Origin: Polynucleobacter tropicus
GTDB taxonomy: Bacteria > Pseudomonadota > Gammaproteobacteria > Burkholderiales > Burkholderiaceae
DNA length: 64,000 bases
Direction: 5' to 3'
Assembly: GCF_013307225.1 (NCBI RefSeq)
Contig: NZ_CP028942.1
Span: forward strand, 496,001-560,000
Position 1 is the first letter of the stretch; every line of letters begins with the position of its first letter. The position numbers and the translations under genes were made by a program. This document shows positions 43,199-51,083 of the stretch, piece after piece. The notes beneath the pieces were generated by a model. That model did not search any database, was not told where the DNA came from, and saw only the letters and a program-made list of their open reading frames with translations.

Positions 43199-43471
43199 CT
43201 ACAGCAAAAACTTGCCAACAATGTAGAGCATCATAGTTGATACCACTATGTAAATCGCAGCCTTACCTAATGCTCTTTCAACACCCTTTTGAACAATCTT
43301 GTTCTGAATATTTTCATCGGCAACAATATTTTTAATATTCCAAAGATCTTTTCTAATGGTGTTTAGACTTTCCTCGGATTTGCGGTCTTTAGCTTGAATC
43401 GATTCGCTAATTTCAGTTAAGCGGAAGTTGATCGCCTTTAGTTCTGCGATGGCGTCGTCTAGATTGCCCAT
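43199..43471 (-). CDS. Small coiled-coil tail-anchored membrane protein
   Basis: A 90-residue protein with an N-terminal coiled coil (LDDAIAELKAINFRLTEISES) and a C-terminal membrane helix (AAIYIVVSTMMLYIVGKFLL). It has no signal peptide, so it is probably tail anchored, with the coiled coil in the cytoplasm. A GGAG site lies 7 bases before the ATG. Role is unknown. It is convergent with the preceding unknown membrane protein gene. Confidence 0.62.
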   Translation of the reverse strand: MGNLDDAIAELKAINFRLTEISESIQAKDRKSEESLNTIRKDLWNIKNIVADENIQNKIVQKGVERALGKAAIYIVVSTMMLYIVGKFLL

Positions 43472-43736
43472 GGATGCTCCAAATCGGGGGTGAGGCTATG
43501 TATTGTCATTCGTGCCGTAAACGGGGTTTTAAAAGTTAAAGGAATTATGGCAAATTTCATAAGCTCGCCTGACATTTTTTATTAATTTTGTAAAAACGTT
43601 ACAAATGAGCTAACTTTTGGTTTGGAATTGGGTTTTATTGAATTAATTTGCTTTATAGTGGTGCTAGACATAATTATGCCTTTATGTGTGGCATAACACT
43701 CAATAAATCTAACCGCAGCATGGAAATCAAAAGCCG

Positions 43737-44282
43737 ATGATAGTGGCTCAAGTTAAAGCTTTAGCTAAATTTATTTTGAAGGGCGTCGCCCTATTGCTGG
43801 TTTTGCTGGTTTTGCTCTATGCAGCATTCAAGCTTTGGGAATATCAAGCGATAGAGACCAAGCGGGCGGAAAATGTTGCCATCCAAAACCGTTTGAAGAA
43901 TCAGTTTGAAGATCTAACTAGAGATCAAGCATCTTATATCCCTTTGGTGGTTGGCGGCTCTTCATTGGATTACGTGCAGCAAGGTAATGGAGAATTCATT
44001 TTTTCGTATTTGCTAGGTTCTAATTACAAGCTTTATCAAGAGCTAATGGAAGATAGTGCTCAAATCATTTATGTGGGCAAGCAAATTCTGGGCTCTGGTT
44101 GCAAAAAGCAGGGGTGTAGCGATGGAGAGGCTGCGTTTGTGGTTGATCCTGAGAGTAGCAAATATTACGCAGCCATTAGTTATGGGGGAAAAGTTGAGTA
44201 TTACGGCATTGAAGATGGTGCACTAGCTCCCGCAGCGTTTCAACAATGGCATGGTAGCCATGCTGCAGAGGGAGCTAAGTAA
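43737..44282 (+). CDS. Single-pass membrane protein, unknown
   Basis: A 181-residue protein with one membrane helix (about 10-30, FILKGVALLLVLLVLLYAAF) and a soluble domain with beta-rich stretches (DYVQQGNGEFIFSYLLG, AQIIYVGKQILGSGCKKQGC) that include a possible disulfide pair. Its stop overlaps the next gene's ATG (TAATG). A 266-base upstream gap contains an imperfect repeat ATGCC/GGCAT. Family unknown. Confidence 0.6.
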   Translation: MIVAQVKALAKFILKGVALLLVLLVLLYAAFKLWEYQAIETKRAENVAIQNRLKNQFEDLTRDQASYIPLVVGGSSLDYVQQGNGEFIFSYLLGSNYKLYQELMEDSAQIIYVGKQILGSGCKKQGCSDGEAAFVVDPESSKYYAAISYGGKVEYYGIEDGALAPAAFQQWHGSHAAEGAK

Positions 44283-44773
44283 TGTTGCTCACAAAACCAT
44301 CATTTTTGAATAAATATTGCTTAAGTCTGATGCTGGCTCTATTTGTTATGCATGGGGTGCATGCTAAGTCAGACCATCAAGAGTCAACCCCAGCAAAAGC
44401 GGGTGCTCAAAAGGGCGCTCATAAATATAGCAATGATAAAGATATTGTGCTGCGTAAGAATGCGCAATCCACTTTATATCTTTTGTCTGGCTGGGGTAAG
44501 ACGGAAGGGCCATTTGTTTGGTACACAGTATCGGCGCACTTCAACTCAGACCAATTGTCTCCAAATGGGAAGCCATTTAATCTTTTTAGTTTAAGTGGCG
44601 CTCTTGATTGCAAAGAAAACCATTTCTTTTTCTATCGCACCTCATATATGTATTTTGATGTTAAGGCCAAGTCTTTGAATGAAGTCTTTTTCAAAAAAGC
44701 TAAATCTGACGTTATTTCAATAAATCCTGAGACCATAGAGTCAAGCGTTAAAGCAATCATCTGTAATGAGTGA
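44282..44773 (+). CDS. Exported protein, possibly surface-adhesin-E-like
   Basis: A 163-residue protein with a signal peptide (about 1-28, ending GVHAKSD). The mature part is beta-rich, with the pattern FVWYTVSAHFNSDQLS, then ALDCKENHFFFYRTSYMYF, and a closing AIICNE, i.e. two cysteines near the middle and end. This layout resembles the surface-adhesin protein E fold, but identity is weak. Start overlaps the upstream gene's stop. The diguanylate cyclase gene follows with no gap, so coupled expression is likely. Confidence 0.5.
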   Translation: MLLTKPSFLNKYCLSLMLALFVMHGVHAKSDHQESTPAKAGAQKGAHKYSNDKDIVLRKNAQSTLYLLSGWGKTEGPFVWYTVSAHFNSDQLSPNGKPFNLFSLSGALDCKENHFFFYRTSYMYFDVKAKSLNEVFFKKAKSDVISINPETIESSVKAIICNE

Positions 44774-45469
44774 TTGCTGTCTGATTGGCGCACAGTGTTA
44801 AAGCAATTCCAGAATCTTTTTGAGCAGTTACAAAAACTTGCTCATCAATCTATGCAAGATGGCAGTGTTCTAGAGGCGGATGCAGATAGACAATTAACCC
44901 CTCTGCAGCGACACATTTTGCGAGAGCTATTGGAGGGTCGGCCAGCGCAACCCCAAATAGTGCGTGATGAGTTAACGGGCTTACTTGTTCGCTCGAGCTT
45001 GCTTGAGCGATTGGATCAGGCTTTGGGTGGCTCCAGTAGTCGAGATTCAATCTTGGCGCTGTGTTTCATTGACCTCGATGGATTTAAGCAAATTAATGAT
45101 CAACATGGACATGCCATTGGTGATCAGGCGTTGAGCTTGGTGGGTCAGCGCTTGCAGAACTCAATTCGTTCGGATGATTTGCTGTGTCGCTGGGGCGGCG
45201 ATGAATTCGTAGTGGTTTTGCAAAATATCGATCACCAAAAATCGGTTGAGCATTTGGCTGACCGTTTGTTAAATGCAATTTCTCATCCATTGAGATTAAG
45301 TGCTGATGAGCCACTCACATTATTCTTGGGCGCTAGCATTGGCGTGTCAATCCTTGCGCCCGGAGTCTTGCGTGAGAAGTTGGATGCGCTTGGATTAATT
45401 GAGAGCGCAGATCAGGCAATGTACAAGGCCAAAAGAGCAGGCAAAAACCGTATCGAAATTACTGCCTAG
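44774..45469 (+). CDS. Diguanylate cyclase (GGDEF) with intact I-site
   Basis: A 231-residue cytoplasmic protein. About 75 N-terminal residues of helical linker precede a GGDEF domain: DELTGLLVRSSLLERL, FIDLDGFKQINDQHGHAIGD, and the active site WGGDEF. RSDD five residues before the GGDEF is an RxxD inhibitory I-site. It makes c-di-GMP from GTP and is feedback controlled. TTG at 44774 abuts the previous stop; GTG at 44795 is a shorter option. It is convergent with rpoN. A YcgR-like PilZ c-di-GMP receptor gene lies about 2.5 kb away. Confidence 0.9.
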   Translation: MLSDWRTVLKQFQNLFEQLQKLAHQSMQDGSVLEADADRQLTPLQRHILRELLEGRPAQPQIVRDELTGLLVRSSLLERLDQALGGSSSRDSILALCFIDLDGFKQINDQHGHAIGDQALSLVGQRLQNSIRSDDLLCRWGGDEFVVVLQNIDHQKSVEHLADRLLNAISHPLRLSADEPLTLFLGASIGVSILAPGVLREKLDALGLIESADQAMYKAKRAGKNRIEITA

Positions 45470-45487
45470 TTTCATAGTTGCACAAAA

Positions 45488-46873
45488 CTATTGTTTGCGC
45501 AGATGCACGGGTGGAATGCGAAGGACGTCTCGATATTTTGCTACAGTACGTCGCGCGATAATGTAACCTTGTTCGCTTAATAGTTGCGCAATCTGGGTAT
45601 CGGAAATGGGTTTCTTCGCAGATTCTTCCTCAACAATTTTTTTAATTAGCGCCTGTATTGCGGTGGACGAAATCCCCCCGCCTTTTTCTGTGCTGACTTG
45701 ACTGCTAAAAAAGTATTTGAATTCAAAGATCCCTAAAGGGCATGCTAGGTATTTTTGGGTTGTAACTCTCGAAATAGTCGATTCATGCATTTCCAATTCT
45801 TCAGCAATTTCACGAAGAACTAAGGGTTTCATGCCGATTGCGCCCATCGAGAAAAATTGCTGCTGTCTCTCTACTATTGCTTGTGCCACCCTTTGAATTG
45901 TTTCTTCACGTTGAGCAATATTTTTTACTAGCCAACTGGCTTCCAGCATTTTTTGCTTTAGGGCGCCATCAATTTTCTTTTGCCCATTTTCTTTTAGGAT
46001 CCTGGCGTATTCGTTGTTTAAAGTGAGGCGAGGTTTTGCATTGGGGTTTGATTCCACAATCCAGCGATTTTGTTTAATTTTGACGACGACATCCGGCAAA
46101 ATCCATTGATCATTCTCGCGCTCAAATTGAGAGCCTGGATTGTGTTGCAATGTCCGAATGAGTTCGACGGCTTTGAGTACTTCTGCTTCAGATTTGCCGC
46201 TAGCCTGTTTAATTTTCTGCCAGTCCTTAGAGCCCACCTTTGATAAATGAGATGTAACAATTTCTTTTGCTAACTCCCATGCGGCAATATCAACTTTGAC
46301 GTTTTCTAGAATGCGATCAATCTGAAGGGAAAGGCATTCTGCAAGATCACGAGCGCCAATTCCAGGTGGATCGAGTGTCTGTAACTTAGCTAGCGCTTTT
46401 TCAATGTGCTTGAATGAAGTATTTTCGGCTAGTTGGGATGCAATATCTGTGTGTATGGCCTTAAGGTCTTCTGGAAGGTAGCCGCGATCATCGAGACATC
46501 CGGCCATATAGGCAATTAAGGATTGCTCTTCTGGGTTGATATTCAGAAGATGAATTTGTTCATCCAAATATTCCAATAGGGTTTGCTTGTGAGCGACACG
46601 CTCATAGCGCTCCCCCCAATCTTCATCATCATCTTGGGAGATTTGACTGCCTCCCCAAGACTGTTGAGCAACCTCAACACGCTCATTGGATTGAGAGTGG
46701 TTGGATTCAATTTCGGGGTTGGGTTCAAATTCTAGTAGCGGGTTTTCTTCAGCCGCCTTGGCTAATTCTTGCTCCAACTCTGAGTTGGAGAGTTGCAAAA
46801 GCTTGATAGATTGCTGTAATTGCGGGGTAAGGCTTACCGTCTGGCTGACTCGGGTATTAAGTGAGATGGCCAT
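45488..46873 (-). CDS. rpoN: RNA polymerase sigma-54 factor
   Basis: A 461-residue sigma factor. The N-terminal Q-rich region I reads QTVSLTPQLQQSIKLLQLSN. The RpoN box ARRTVAKYRD lies at 440-449, following the LSEQGYIIARR helix. It directs transcription at -24/-12 promoters with AAA+ activators, including flagellar and nitrogen genes. In many proteobacteria rpoN sits in the lptB-rpoN-hpf group; here it is isolated between the bactofilin/GGDEF and flagellar/sensory groups, which suggests either relocation or a dedicated copy. The next gene is over 300 bases upstream. Confidence 0.95.
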   Translation of the reverse strand: MAISLNTRVSQTVSLTPQLQQSIKLLQLSNSELEQELAKAAEENPLLEFEPNPEIESNHSQSNERVEVAQQSWGGSQISQDDDEDWGERYERVAHKQTLLEYLDEQIHLLNINPEEQSLIAYMAGCLDDRGYLPEDLKAIHTDIASQLAENTSFKHIEKALAKLQTLDPPGIGARDLAECLSLQIDRILENVKVDIAAWELAKEIVTSHLSKVGSKDWQKIKQASGKSEAEVLKAVELIRTLQHNPGSQFERENDQWILPDVVVKIKQNRWIVESNPNAKPRLTLNNEYARILKENGQKKIDGALKQKMLEASWLVKNIAQREETIQRVAQAIVERQQQFFSMGAIGMKPLVLREIAEELEMHESTISRVTTQKYLACPLGIFEFKYFFSSQVSTEKGGGISSTAIQALIKKIVEEESAKKPISDTQIAQLLSEQGYIIARRTVAKYRDVLRIPPVHLRKQ

Positions 46874-47193
46874 AACTTACTGAATGCAAAAGAGGATTGG
46901 GAAAAAGCAGTGGTTCACAGAATGAGTGTAATTGCCAAACGAGGTCAGAAATGCTTTACCAGGAATCGAGAAGGGAAATTACCTCTGTAGTCTTTATCTT
47001 TGGCCATCCTGATGAATATTTTTTGTTTTATTGGGTAGACATTTTCAATCATATAAATAAAGTCTATATAAATCAATGATATAGATGGCTATTGGTACAT
47101 AAATCTCTTTAGGAATGTATAAAATAGGTAATCAATTAGCAAGATTTGTCCGTTTACAGTTACCCTGTCACTAAAAAAGAGGAATTTCACATT
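46874..47193. other. Intergenic stretch with no clear gene
   Basis: About 320 bases separate the rpoN start from the next likely gene. They are AT-rich and probably hold the rpoN promoter and the promoter of the downstream small gene. A 42-codon frame starting at 46951 (MLYQESRREITSVVF) has a GAGG site six bases upstream, but nothing else supports it as coding. TTTGTCCGT at 47146 resembles part of the shared TTGTCCG element. No tRNA or hairpin terminator was seen. Confidence 0.4.
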
Positions 47194-47376
47194 ATGGAAT
47201 ATCCTGTCATTACTGAGCATCGAATCCGAGGTGAGCGTTTCTACACCATTGAAAAAAGCAACAAAATTGCTTTTTACACGACCAACATTGCTGCTGCCCG
47301 TTATTGGGTGAAGCATGTGGTTGATGGCGAGAATGTATCTATCCCCCAAGTTGATTCCGTCGCTAAGGATGGTTAA
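47194..47376 (+). CDS. Small hypothetical protein
   Basis: A 60-residue protein from ATG at 47194 (start MEYPVITEHRIRG). The frame is open to a TTG at 47146, but the ATG with GAGG about 12 bases upstream is preferred. It is basic and strand-rich (RGERFYTIEKSNKIAFYTT, YWVKHVVDGENVS), with no recognised domain. Coding status is moderate. Confidence 0.45.
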   Translation: MEYPVITEHRIRGERFYTIEKSNKIAFYTTNIAAARYWVKHVVDGENVSIPQVDSVAKDG

Positions 47377-47556
47377 GCCCCCTAAGGCATTACTTAGGCA
47401 CCCAACCCAACACCCAATTTTCTAGAGTCTAGAATGGGCTTTAAGGCGACTCTTTAGCGCCTCCAAAACAGGAGGATTGGAAAGTTTTAAATGGCGTTTA
47501 GAGGGCTATAAACGCAGGATATCCGTATAATGACCCATTTAATGTGGGTTAGTTGC

Positions 47557-47979
47557 ATGGGCCGCTTCCTTTTCCGAAATACCACTTTTGTTGTGCTTTT
47601 TGCCACATTTGGCAGTGGTTTTGCATTGGCTCAAGTAAACGAAGATATGGTTACCGTTATTGACGGTCGCCAATACAGTGTCTCTTATTACAAAAGCTCA
47701 ATTAAATCTTTACCTCCTGACTGGAAAAAGGTTTGGATAATCACAAATCGAAAACAAGAAGCTGGCGCTGCACCCGAGCGAGTTCAATCCATCCGGCGGA
47801 ATATTTTGTTTAATTGTGTTCGTAATACGTATTCCACTTTAGCTACCGTAAATTATTCTGAGCTCAATGCAATGGGTAAACCCAATTTGCAGACTGAGAC
47901 TGGCTTCGAATTAAACGATGACCCTGTTCCGGAGGGCACTCCTATATCCATTATTTATTCACAAGTTTGCAGTTCTTAA
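47557..47979 (+). CDS. Exported protein, surface-adhesin-E-like
   Basis: A 140-residue protein with an N-terminal signal peptide (MGRFLFRNTTFVVLFA, cleaved near ALAQ). The open frame starts at 47530, but a TATAAT at 47526-47531 would lie on or past that ATG, so 47557 fits better. The mature domain has a VWIITNRKQE strand, then FNCVRNTYSTLATVNYSE and a final SIIYSQVC, a pattern like surface-adhesin protein E. It lies nine bases before the PilZ gene, so it may be part of the same unit. It resembles the protein at 44282 in its two-cysteine layout. Confidence 0.55.
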   Translation: MGRFLFRNTTFVVLFATFGSGFALAQVNEDMVTVIDGRQYSVSYYKSSIKSLPPDWKKVWIITNRKQEAGAAPERVQSIRRNILFNCVRNTYSTLATVNYSELNAMGKPNLQTETGFELNDDPVPEGTPISIIYSQVCSS

Positions 47980-47988
47980 TTTATTGAT

Positions 47989-48747
47989 ATGAGATTTAAT
48001 ATTTTTCCACCCGAGGGGCTACAAAGCATTGAGCCCAAGTTTCATGTTGATACTCGATTGATTCAAAAAACAATTGAGCGTGAATTGCATAAAAAACCAC
48101 TTGCTGGTTTGTATCCCATTGACGGTGTAGGGAGTGCAATTCCGGTAAGTCTGTTAGATGTTGCCAAGGGTTTGCTGGTGATGAAGCCTGAAACAAAGCC
48201 TGAAGGTGGCTTTACCAGTTTGATTGGCGGACAACGAATTGTGGTGATGTGCGGCGAAAGTGGCAAGATGCAGTTTTTAGCCACCAACTTGAGATTGAAT
48301 GAAGAGGGCAATCTGGTGTGCCCTATGCCAGCAGATTTAATCTTGATTCAACGTCGTAAAGAATTTAGAACTCTTGGACCTGCGGATGACGATTTAAATT
48401 TTGTCCTTTGTTTGGGTGCTGGACAAGAATTGCTCACCAAGGTCATTGATATATCGGATCATGGCATCTTGCTAGATATTCGTCTGGGGGCTACGGAAGT
48501 AGAAGTGGGGCGCTATTGGCACTCCGGCTATTTTGAGCGCCTCAGATCTCGCTCCACCACTATTGACCTAGTCATTAAAAACGTTCGCCCAGGCGCAGAC
48601 ATTGATCGTATTCGGGCTGGGTGTGAGTTATATGAGCCTAAAAAGCAAACTCTTAAAGAGTTTGAAAGCACTCGCAGCGCAATTGAAAATGCCCGCGTGC
48701 AAGGTCGCCTAAATCGTTGGTACCTTGGAGCTAGCTGGCATGAGTAA
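47989..48747 (+). CDS. YcgR-like PilZ-domain c-di-GMP receptor
   Basis: A 252-residue cytoplasmic protein with an N-terminal YcgR-N-like beta domain and a C-terminal PilZ domain. c-di-GMP contacts are RRKEFR (122-127) and DISDHG (154-159, the D/NxSxxG motif). A C-terminal extension follows (KKQTLKEFESTRSAIENA). YcgR-type proteins slow the flagellum when c-di-GMP is high. It precedes five unknown or chemotaxis-like genes and flgA, so it probably acts on this flagellar system. Weak ribosome site. Confidence 0.9.
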   Translation: MRFNIFPPEGLQSIEPKFHVDTRLIQKTIERELHKKPLAGLYPIDGVGSAIPVSLLDVAKGLLVMKPETKPEGGFTSLIGGQRIVVMCGESGKMQFLATNLRLNEEGNLVCPMPADLILIQRRKEFRTLGPADDDLNFVLCLGAGQELLTKVIDISDHGILLDIRLGATEVEVGRYWHSGYFERLRSRSTTIDLVIKNVRPGADIDRIRAGCELYEPKKQTLKEFESTRSAIENARVQGRLNRWYLGASWHE

Positions 48748-48790
48748 TTTATTTGTTCGCGAATTTGCGTAATCTCGGTTTGATATTGAT

Positions 48791-49600
48791 ATGAATTTCT
48801 TCGCGTCATTTACCACTGGAAAATTGATCATGATCGTGAGCTTGCTCATGTTCATTGCATTGATCTATTTTTTCATTCGTGATTTTTACGGAAAAGTGGT
48901 AGATGAAGTTAAGGAAAAACAAGCTAAACCAATAGAGCCAGTTGCTGTAGCAAGCCTTCAAAAAACACATCAACTTGAAGAGGTAATTAATCAAAAAATT
49001 GCCAACATGAAGTTGGATCTTATGGCAGAGCGTTTGCGCATTACTTCTACTGCTGAAGTCTTGAAGAACTTGGCGAATGAAAGGCATCTTCCTGAAACTC
49101 TGTATCAAATTTATTTTGAAACGCGTGCTTTTCCAAAAAAGAGTTTAGAGGCGCAACAGACAGATTTGGAGTGGCATGCACAAGCAGGGATCACCGATCT
49201 GAAGGTTGAGCCTATGCCGCTCGATGATGGGACTCAGATTTACTTTACCTTGCACAACTATCCATACAAGCTCACAGCAGTTAATCACCGATTTGCTAGG
49301 ACTTATTTTGTTGAGTTGACCTTACGTGATGTGGATGATGTTCGATTGTTCGTAGTTAGGGTTAAAGCGAGCGAGACGAACGGTCGCGAGATTTTGGAGA
49401 CCGCAATTATTGAAATGAAATCAGGCGATTGGATTGATGACATTGCAAGTTGCCGATTGCTGATGGATAAGCGGAAAACCGAAGTTCAGTTGATGGCTGA
49501 GCATCGTGAGGTGGAGTTATTAAAACAGCGGTTCATATTGAATCAGGGCGGCAATAAGTTTATTGCTAGCAAAGCTGATAGTGGCCTAAAGAAAAAGTAA
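48791..49600 (+). CDS. Single-pass membrane protein with coiled coil, unknown
   Basis: A 269-residue protein: one N-terminal membrane helix (about 10-29, KLIMIVSLLMFIALIYFFIR), a coiled-coil stretch (QLEEVINQKIANMKLDLMAE), and a mixed alpha/beta soluble domain (IYFTLHNYPYKLTAVNHRF, FVELTLRDVDDVRLFVVRV). No family is recognised. It lies 43 bases after the PilZ gene and 7 bases before the PDZ-protein gene. A scaffold between membrane and sensory proteins is possible, but only context supports it. Confidence 0.62.
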   Translation: MNFFASFTTGKLIMIVSLLMFIALIYFFIRDFYGKVVDEVKEKQAKPIEPVAVASLQKTHQLEEVINQKIANMKLDLMAERLRITSTAEVLKNLANERHLPETLYQIYFETRAFPKKSLEAQQTDLEWHAQAGITDLKVEPMPLDDGTQIYFTLHNYPYKLTAVNHRFARTYFVELTLRDVDDVRLFVVRVKASETNGREILETAIIEMKSGDWIDDIASCRLLMDKRKTEVQLMAEHREVELLKQRFILNQGGNKFIASKADSGLKKK

Positions 49601-49607
49601 AAATACC

Positions 49608-50636
49608 GTGTTAAAAATTCAGTTTCCTCGCACGCAAAAAGGTATTTACTTCTGGTTCTTAGCCTTTTCAAGCTTCTTGCTTTTTGTTTCTTTAGCCACT
49701 CTTTTGGCTGCGGCCGGCGAGTTGTCTAGCTCTTCTTCAGATTTAAAAAATTTGAAAGTGGTAATGCCGAATTTGGAAGAGTACGTTAGCTATCAGGCAA
49801 TTGATTTTCGGCTCAACAATACTACGCTAAATACACGTCGATTAAAGCCGAGCGATATTCCAAAGTTGGCTGATGATGCGATTGTTCCGGTTAGCTTGGA
49901 TGATGCTGTTAATCGCGCTTTCCAGTACTTCGCAGAATTTGAAAACAAGCGTTCTGGACCAATTCTTACTGTAACGCCGCCTAGCGTTGAGTCGGTGGAG
50001 TCTGGCTCTCCTGCTGATGCAGCAGGCGTAAAGCCCGGGGACCTCATTCTGTATGTTGGCTCTAATAAGATTGAGTCAGTGATGGGGTATTACCAGGCGC
50101 TAAATGAAAAGCTATCTTCAGAAATTAGCTTGAAATTGCAAAGAAATAAGCAGGGTACGATTTCGGTTGCAATGAAGAGCTTAAACCGTACCCCCATAAC
50201 TGGAGGTAATAGTGGAATTACTTTTGCAATTCCACCTGAGGCGGTTTACTTAACTGAGCAAGATAGCAAACGTATGGCCGATCAATATCGTCGCGAAATG
50301 CTTCCTGCGATCTCCGTTGATTGGCGAACTGAAGCTGCTAATAATTTGATGCAAAGTGCTAAGCGCTTGAATTTAATTTCCAAGGGTGTGGTTGATCCAA
50401 GTGGGACGTCTTCTGCCAAGATTCGCGCTAAAGACGTGCTGAATTGGCAACATAAAAAAGTTTTGGAGTCTATTGATGCTTATTTTTCACAAAGAAGAAA
50501 AATTGAGAATAAAAACGCATTCTATCTAACTGGTATGGGCGATGCGGTTGTTGGTTTTGTTTGCAGCTTGGTAATTTTCGTAATTGCTGGGGCGTTGTAT
50601 TGGTATCAACGTCGTATTGCGGGTAAAAAGTCATGA
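49608..50636 (+). CDS. Membrane protein with periplasmic PDZ domain, unknown
   Basis: A 342-residue protein with two membrane helices (about 12-37, WFLAFSSFLLFVSLATLLAA, and about 307-330, VVGFVCSLVIFVIAGALYW) and a PDZ-type domain between them (about 125-185, ESVESGSPADAAGVKPGDLI). The PDZ is therefore periplasmic. The GTG start lies 7 bases after the upstream stop. No protease motif is visible. Its stop overlaps the CheW-like gene's ATG by four bases, so expression is coupled to it. The protein may hold a periplasmic partner of the PilJ-like receptor; that is inference. Confidence 0.68.
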   Translation: MLKIQFPRTQKGIYFWFLAFSSFLLFVSLATLLAAAGELSSSSSDLKNLKVVMPNLEEYVSYQAIDFRLNNTTLNTRRLKPSDIPKLADDAIVPVSLDDAVNRAFQYFAEFENKRSGPILTVTPPSVESVESGSPADAAGVKPGDLILYVGSNKIESVMGYYQALNEKLSSEISLKLQRNKQGTISVAMKSLNRTPITGGNSGITFAIPPEAVYLTEQDSKRMADQYRREMLPAISVDWRTEAANNLMQSAKRLNLISKGVVDPSGTSSAKIRAKDVLNWQHKKVLESIDAYFSQRRKIENKNAFYLTGMGDAVVGFVCSLVIFVIAGALYWYQRRIAGKKS

Positions 50637-51040
50637 GCTCGCTAGAGAATCAAGAGTATTGGCTTGGATTGCGCATTAATGGTGAGCGCTATGCTCTGCC
50701 AGCATCCCAAGTGCATTCGGTATTTCTTTGTCCAGAGGTGGAGCAGTCGATTAAAGATTTAAAAATCAGCGGCGTTGTCGTGCATGAGGGTGAACCAGTT
50801 TATTTGCGCAATCATTTTCAATTGCTAAAGACCAGTCTTAGTTCTAATAGTGCGATGACTTGGCAACAGGTTTTAAAAAGAGATCAAGCGCCGTGGGTAG
50901 TGGTTCTGAAGGATGATGTCGATAAAGGCCTGGGTTTTCGAGTGAACAACATAGTCGGGCCTTTTCATTCATCTACATTTCCTGAGGCGGCTTTTTTGCA
51001 CTACAACGGATCAGATTTTCATTTGGTAGAGGTTCTATAA
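50633..51040 (+). CDS. CheW-like adaptor (PilI-like), degenerate
   Basis: A 135-residue CheW-like protein. The fold signs are YWLGLRINGERYALPASQVHSVF at the start, then ISGVVVHEGEPVYLRNHFQLL and PWVVVLKDDVDKGLGFRVNN. Standard CheW proteins use a similar pattern (GxxYAI, IxGVVNLRG); here the R and G positions are altered (HEGEPVYL), which suggests changed partner binding. It is coupled to the PDZ gene by four bases and precedes the PilJ-like gene, as pilI precedes pilJ in the Pil-Chp system. Confidence 0.7.
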   Translation: MSSLENQEYWLGLRINGERYALPASQVHSVFLCPEVEQSIKDLKISGVVVHEGEPVYLRNHFQLLKTSLSSNSAMTWQQVLKRDQAPWVVVLKDDVDKGLGFRVNNIVGPFHSSTFPEAAFLHYNGSDFHLVEVL

Positions 51041-51083
51041 AGTTGCCGGGTATGTCGCGAGGCCTTACAGTTAGAAATTAAAT

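Noticed and set aside
46897-47079. Possible small gene upstream of rpoN (including the internal ATG at 46951)
   Set aside because: A GAGG site precedes the inner ATG, but the peptide lacks any conserved feature and the frame begins at a rare TTG; not enough support.
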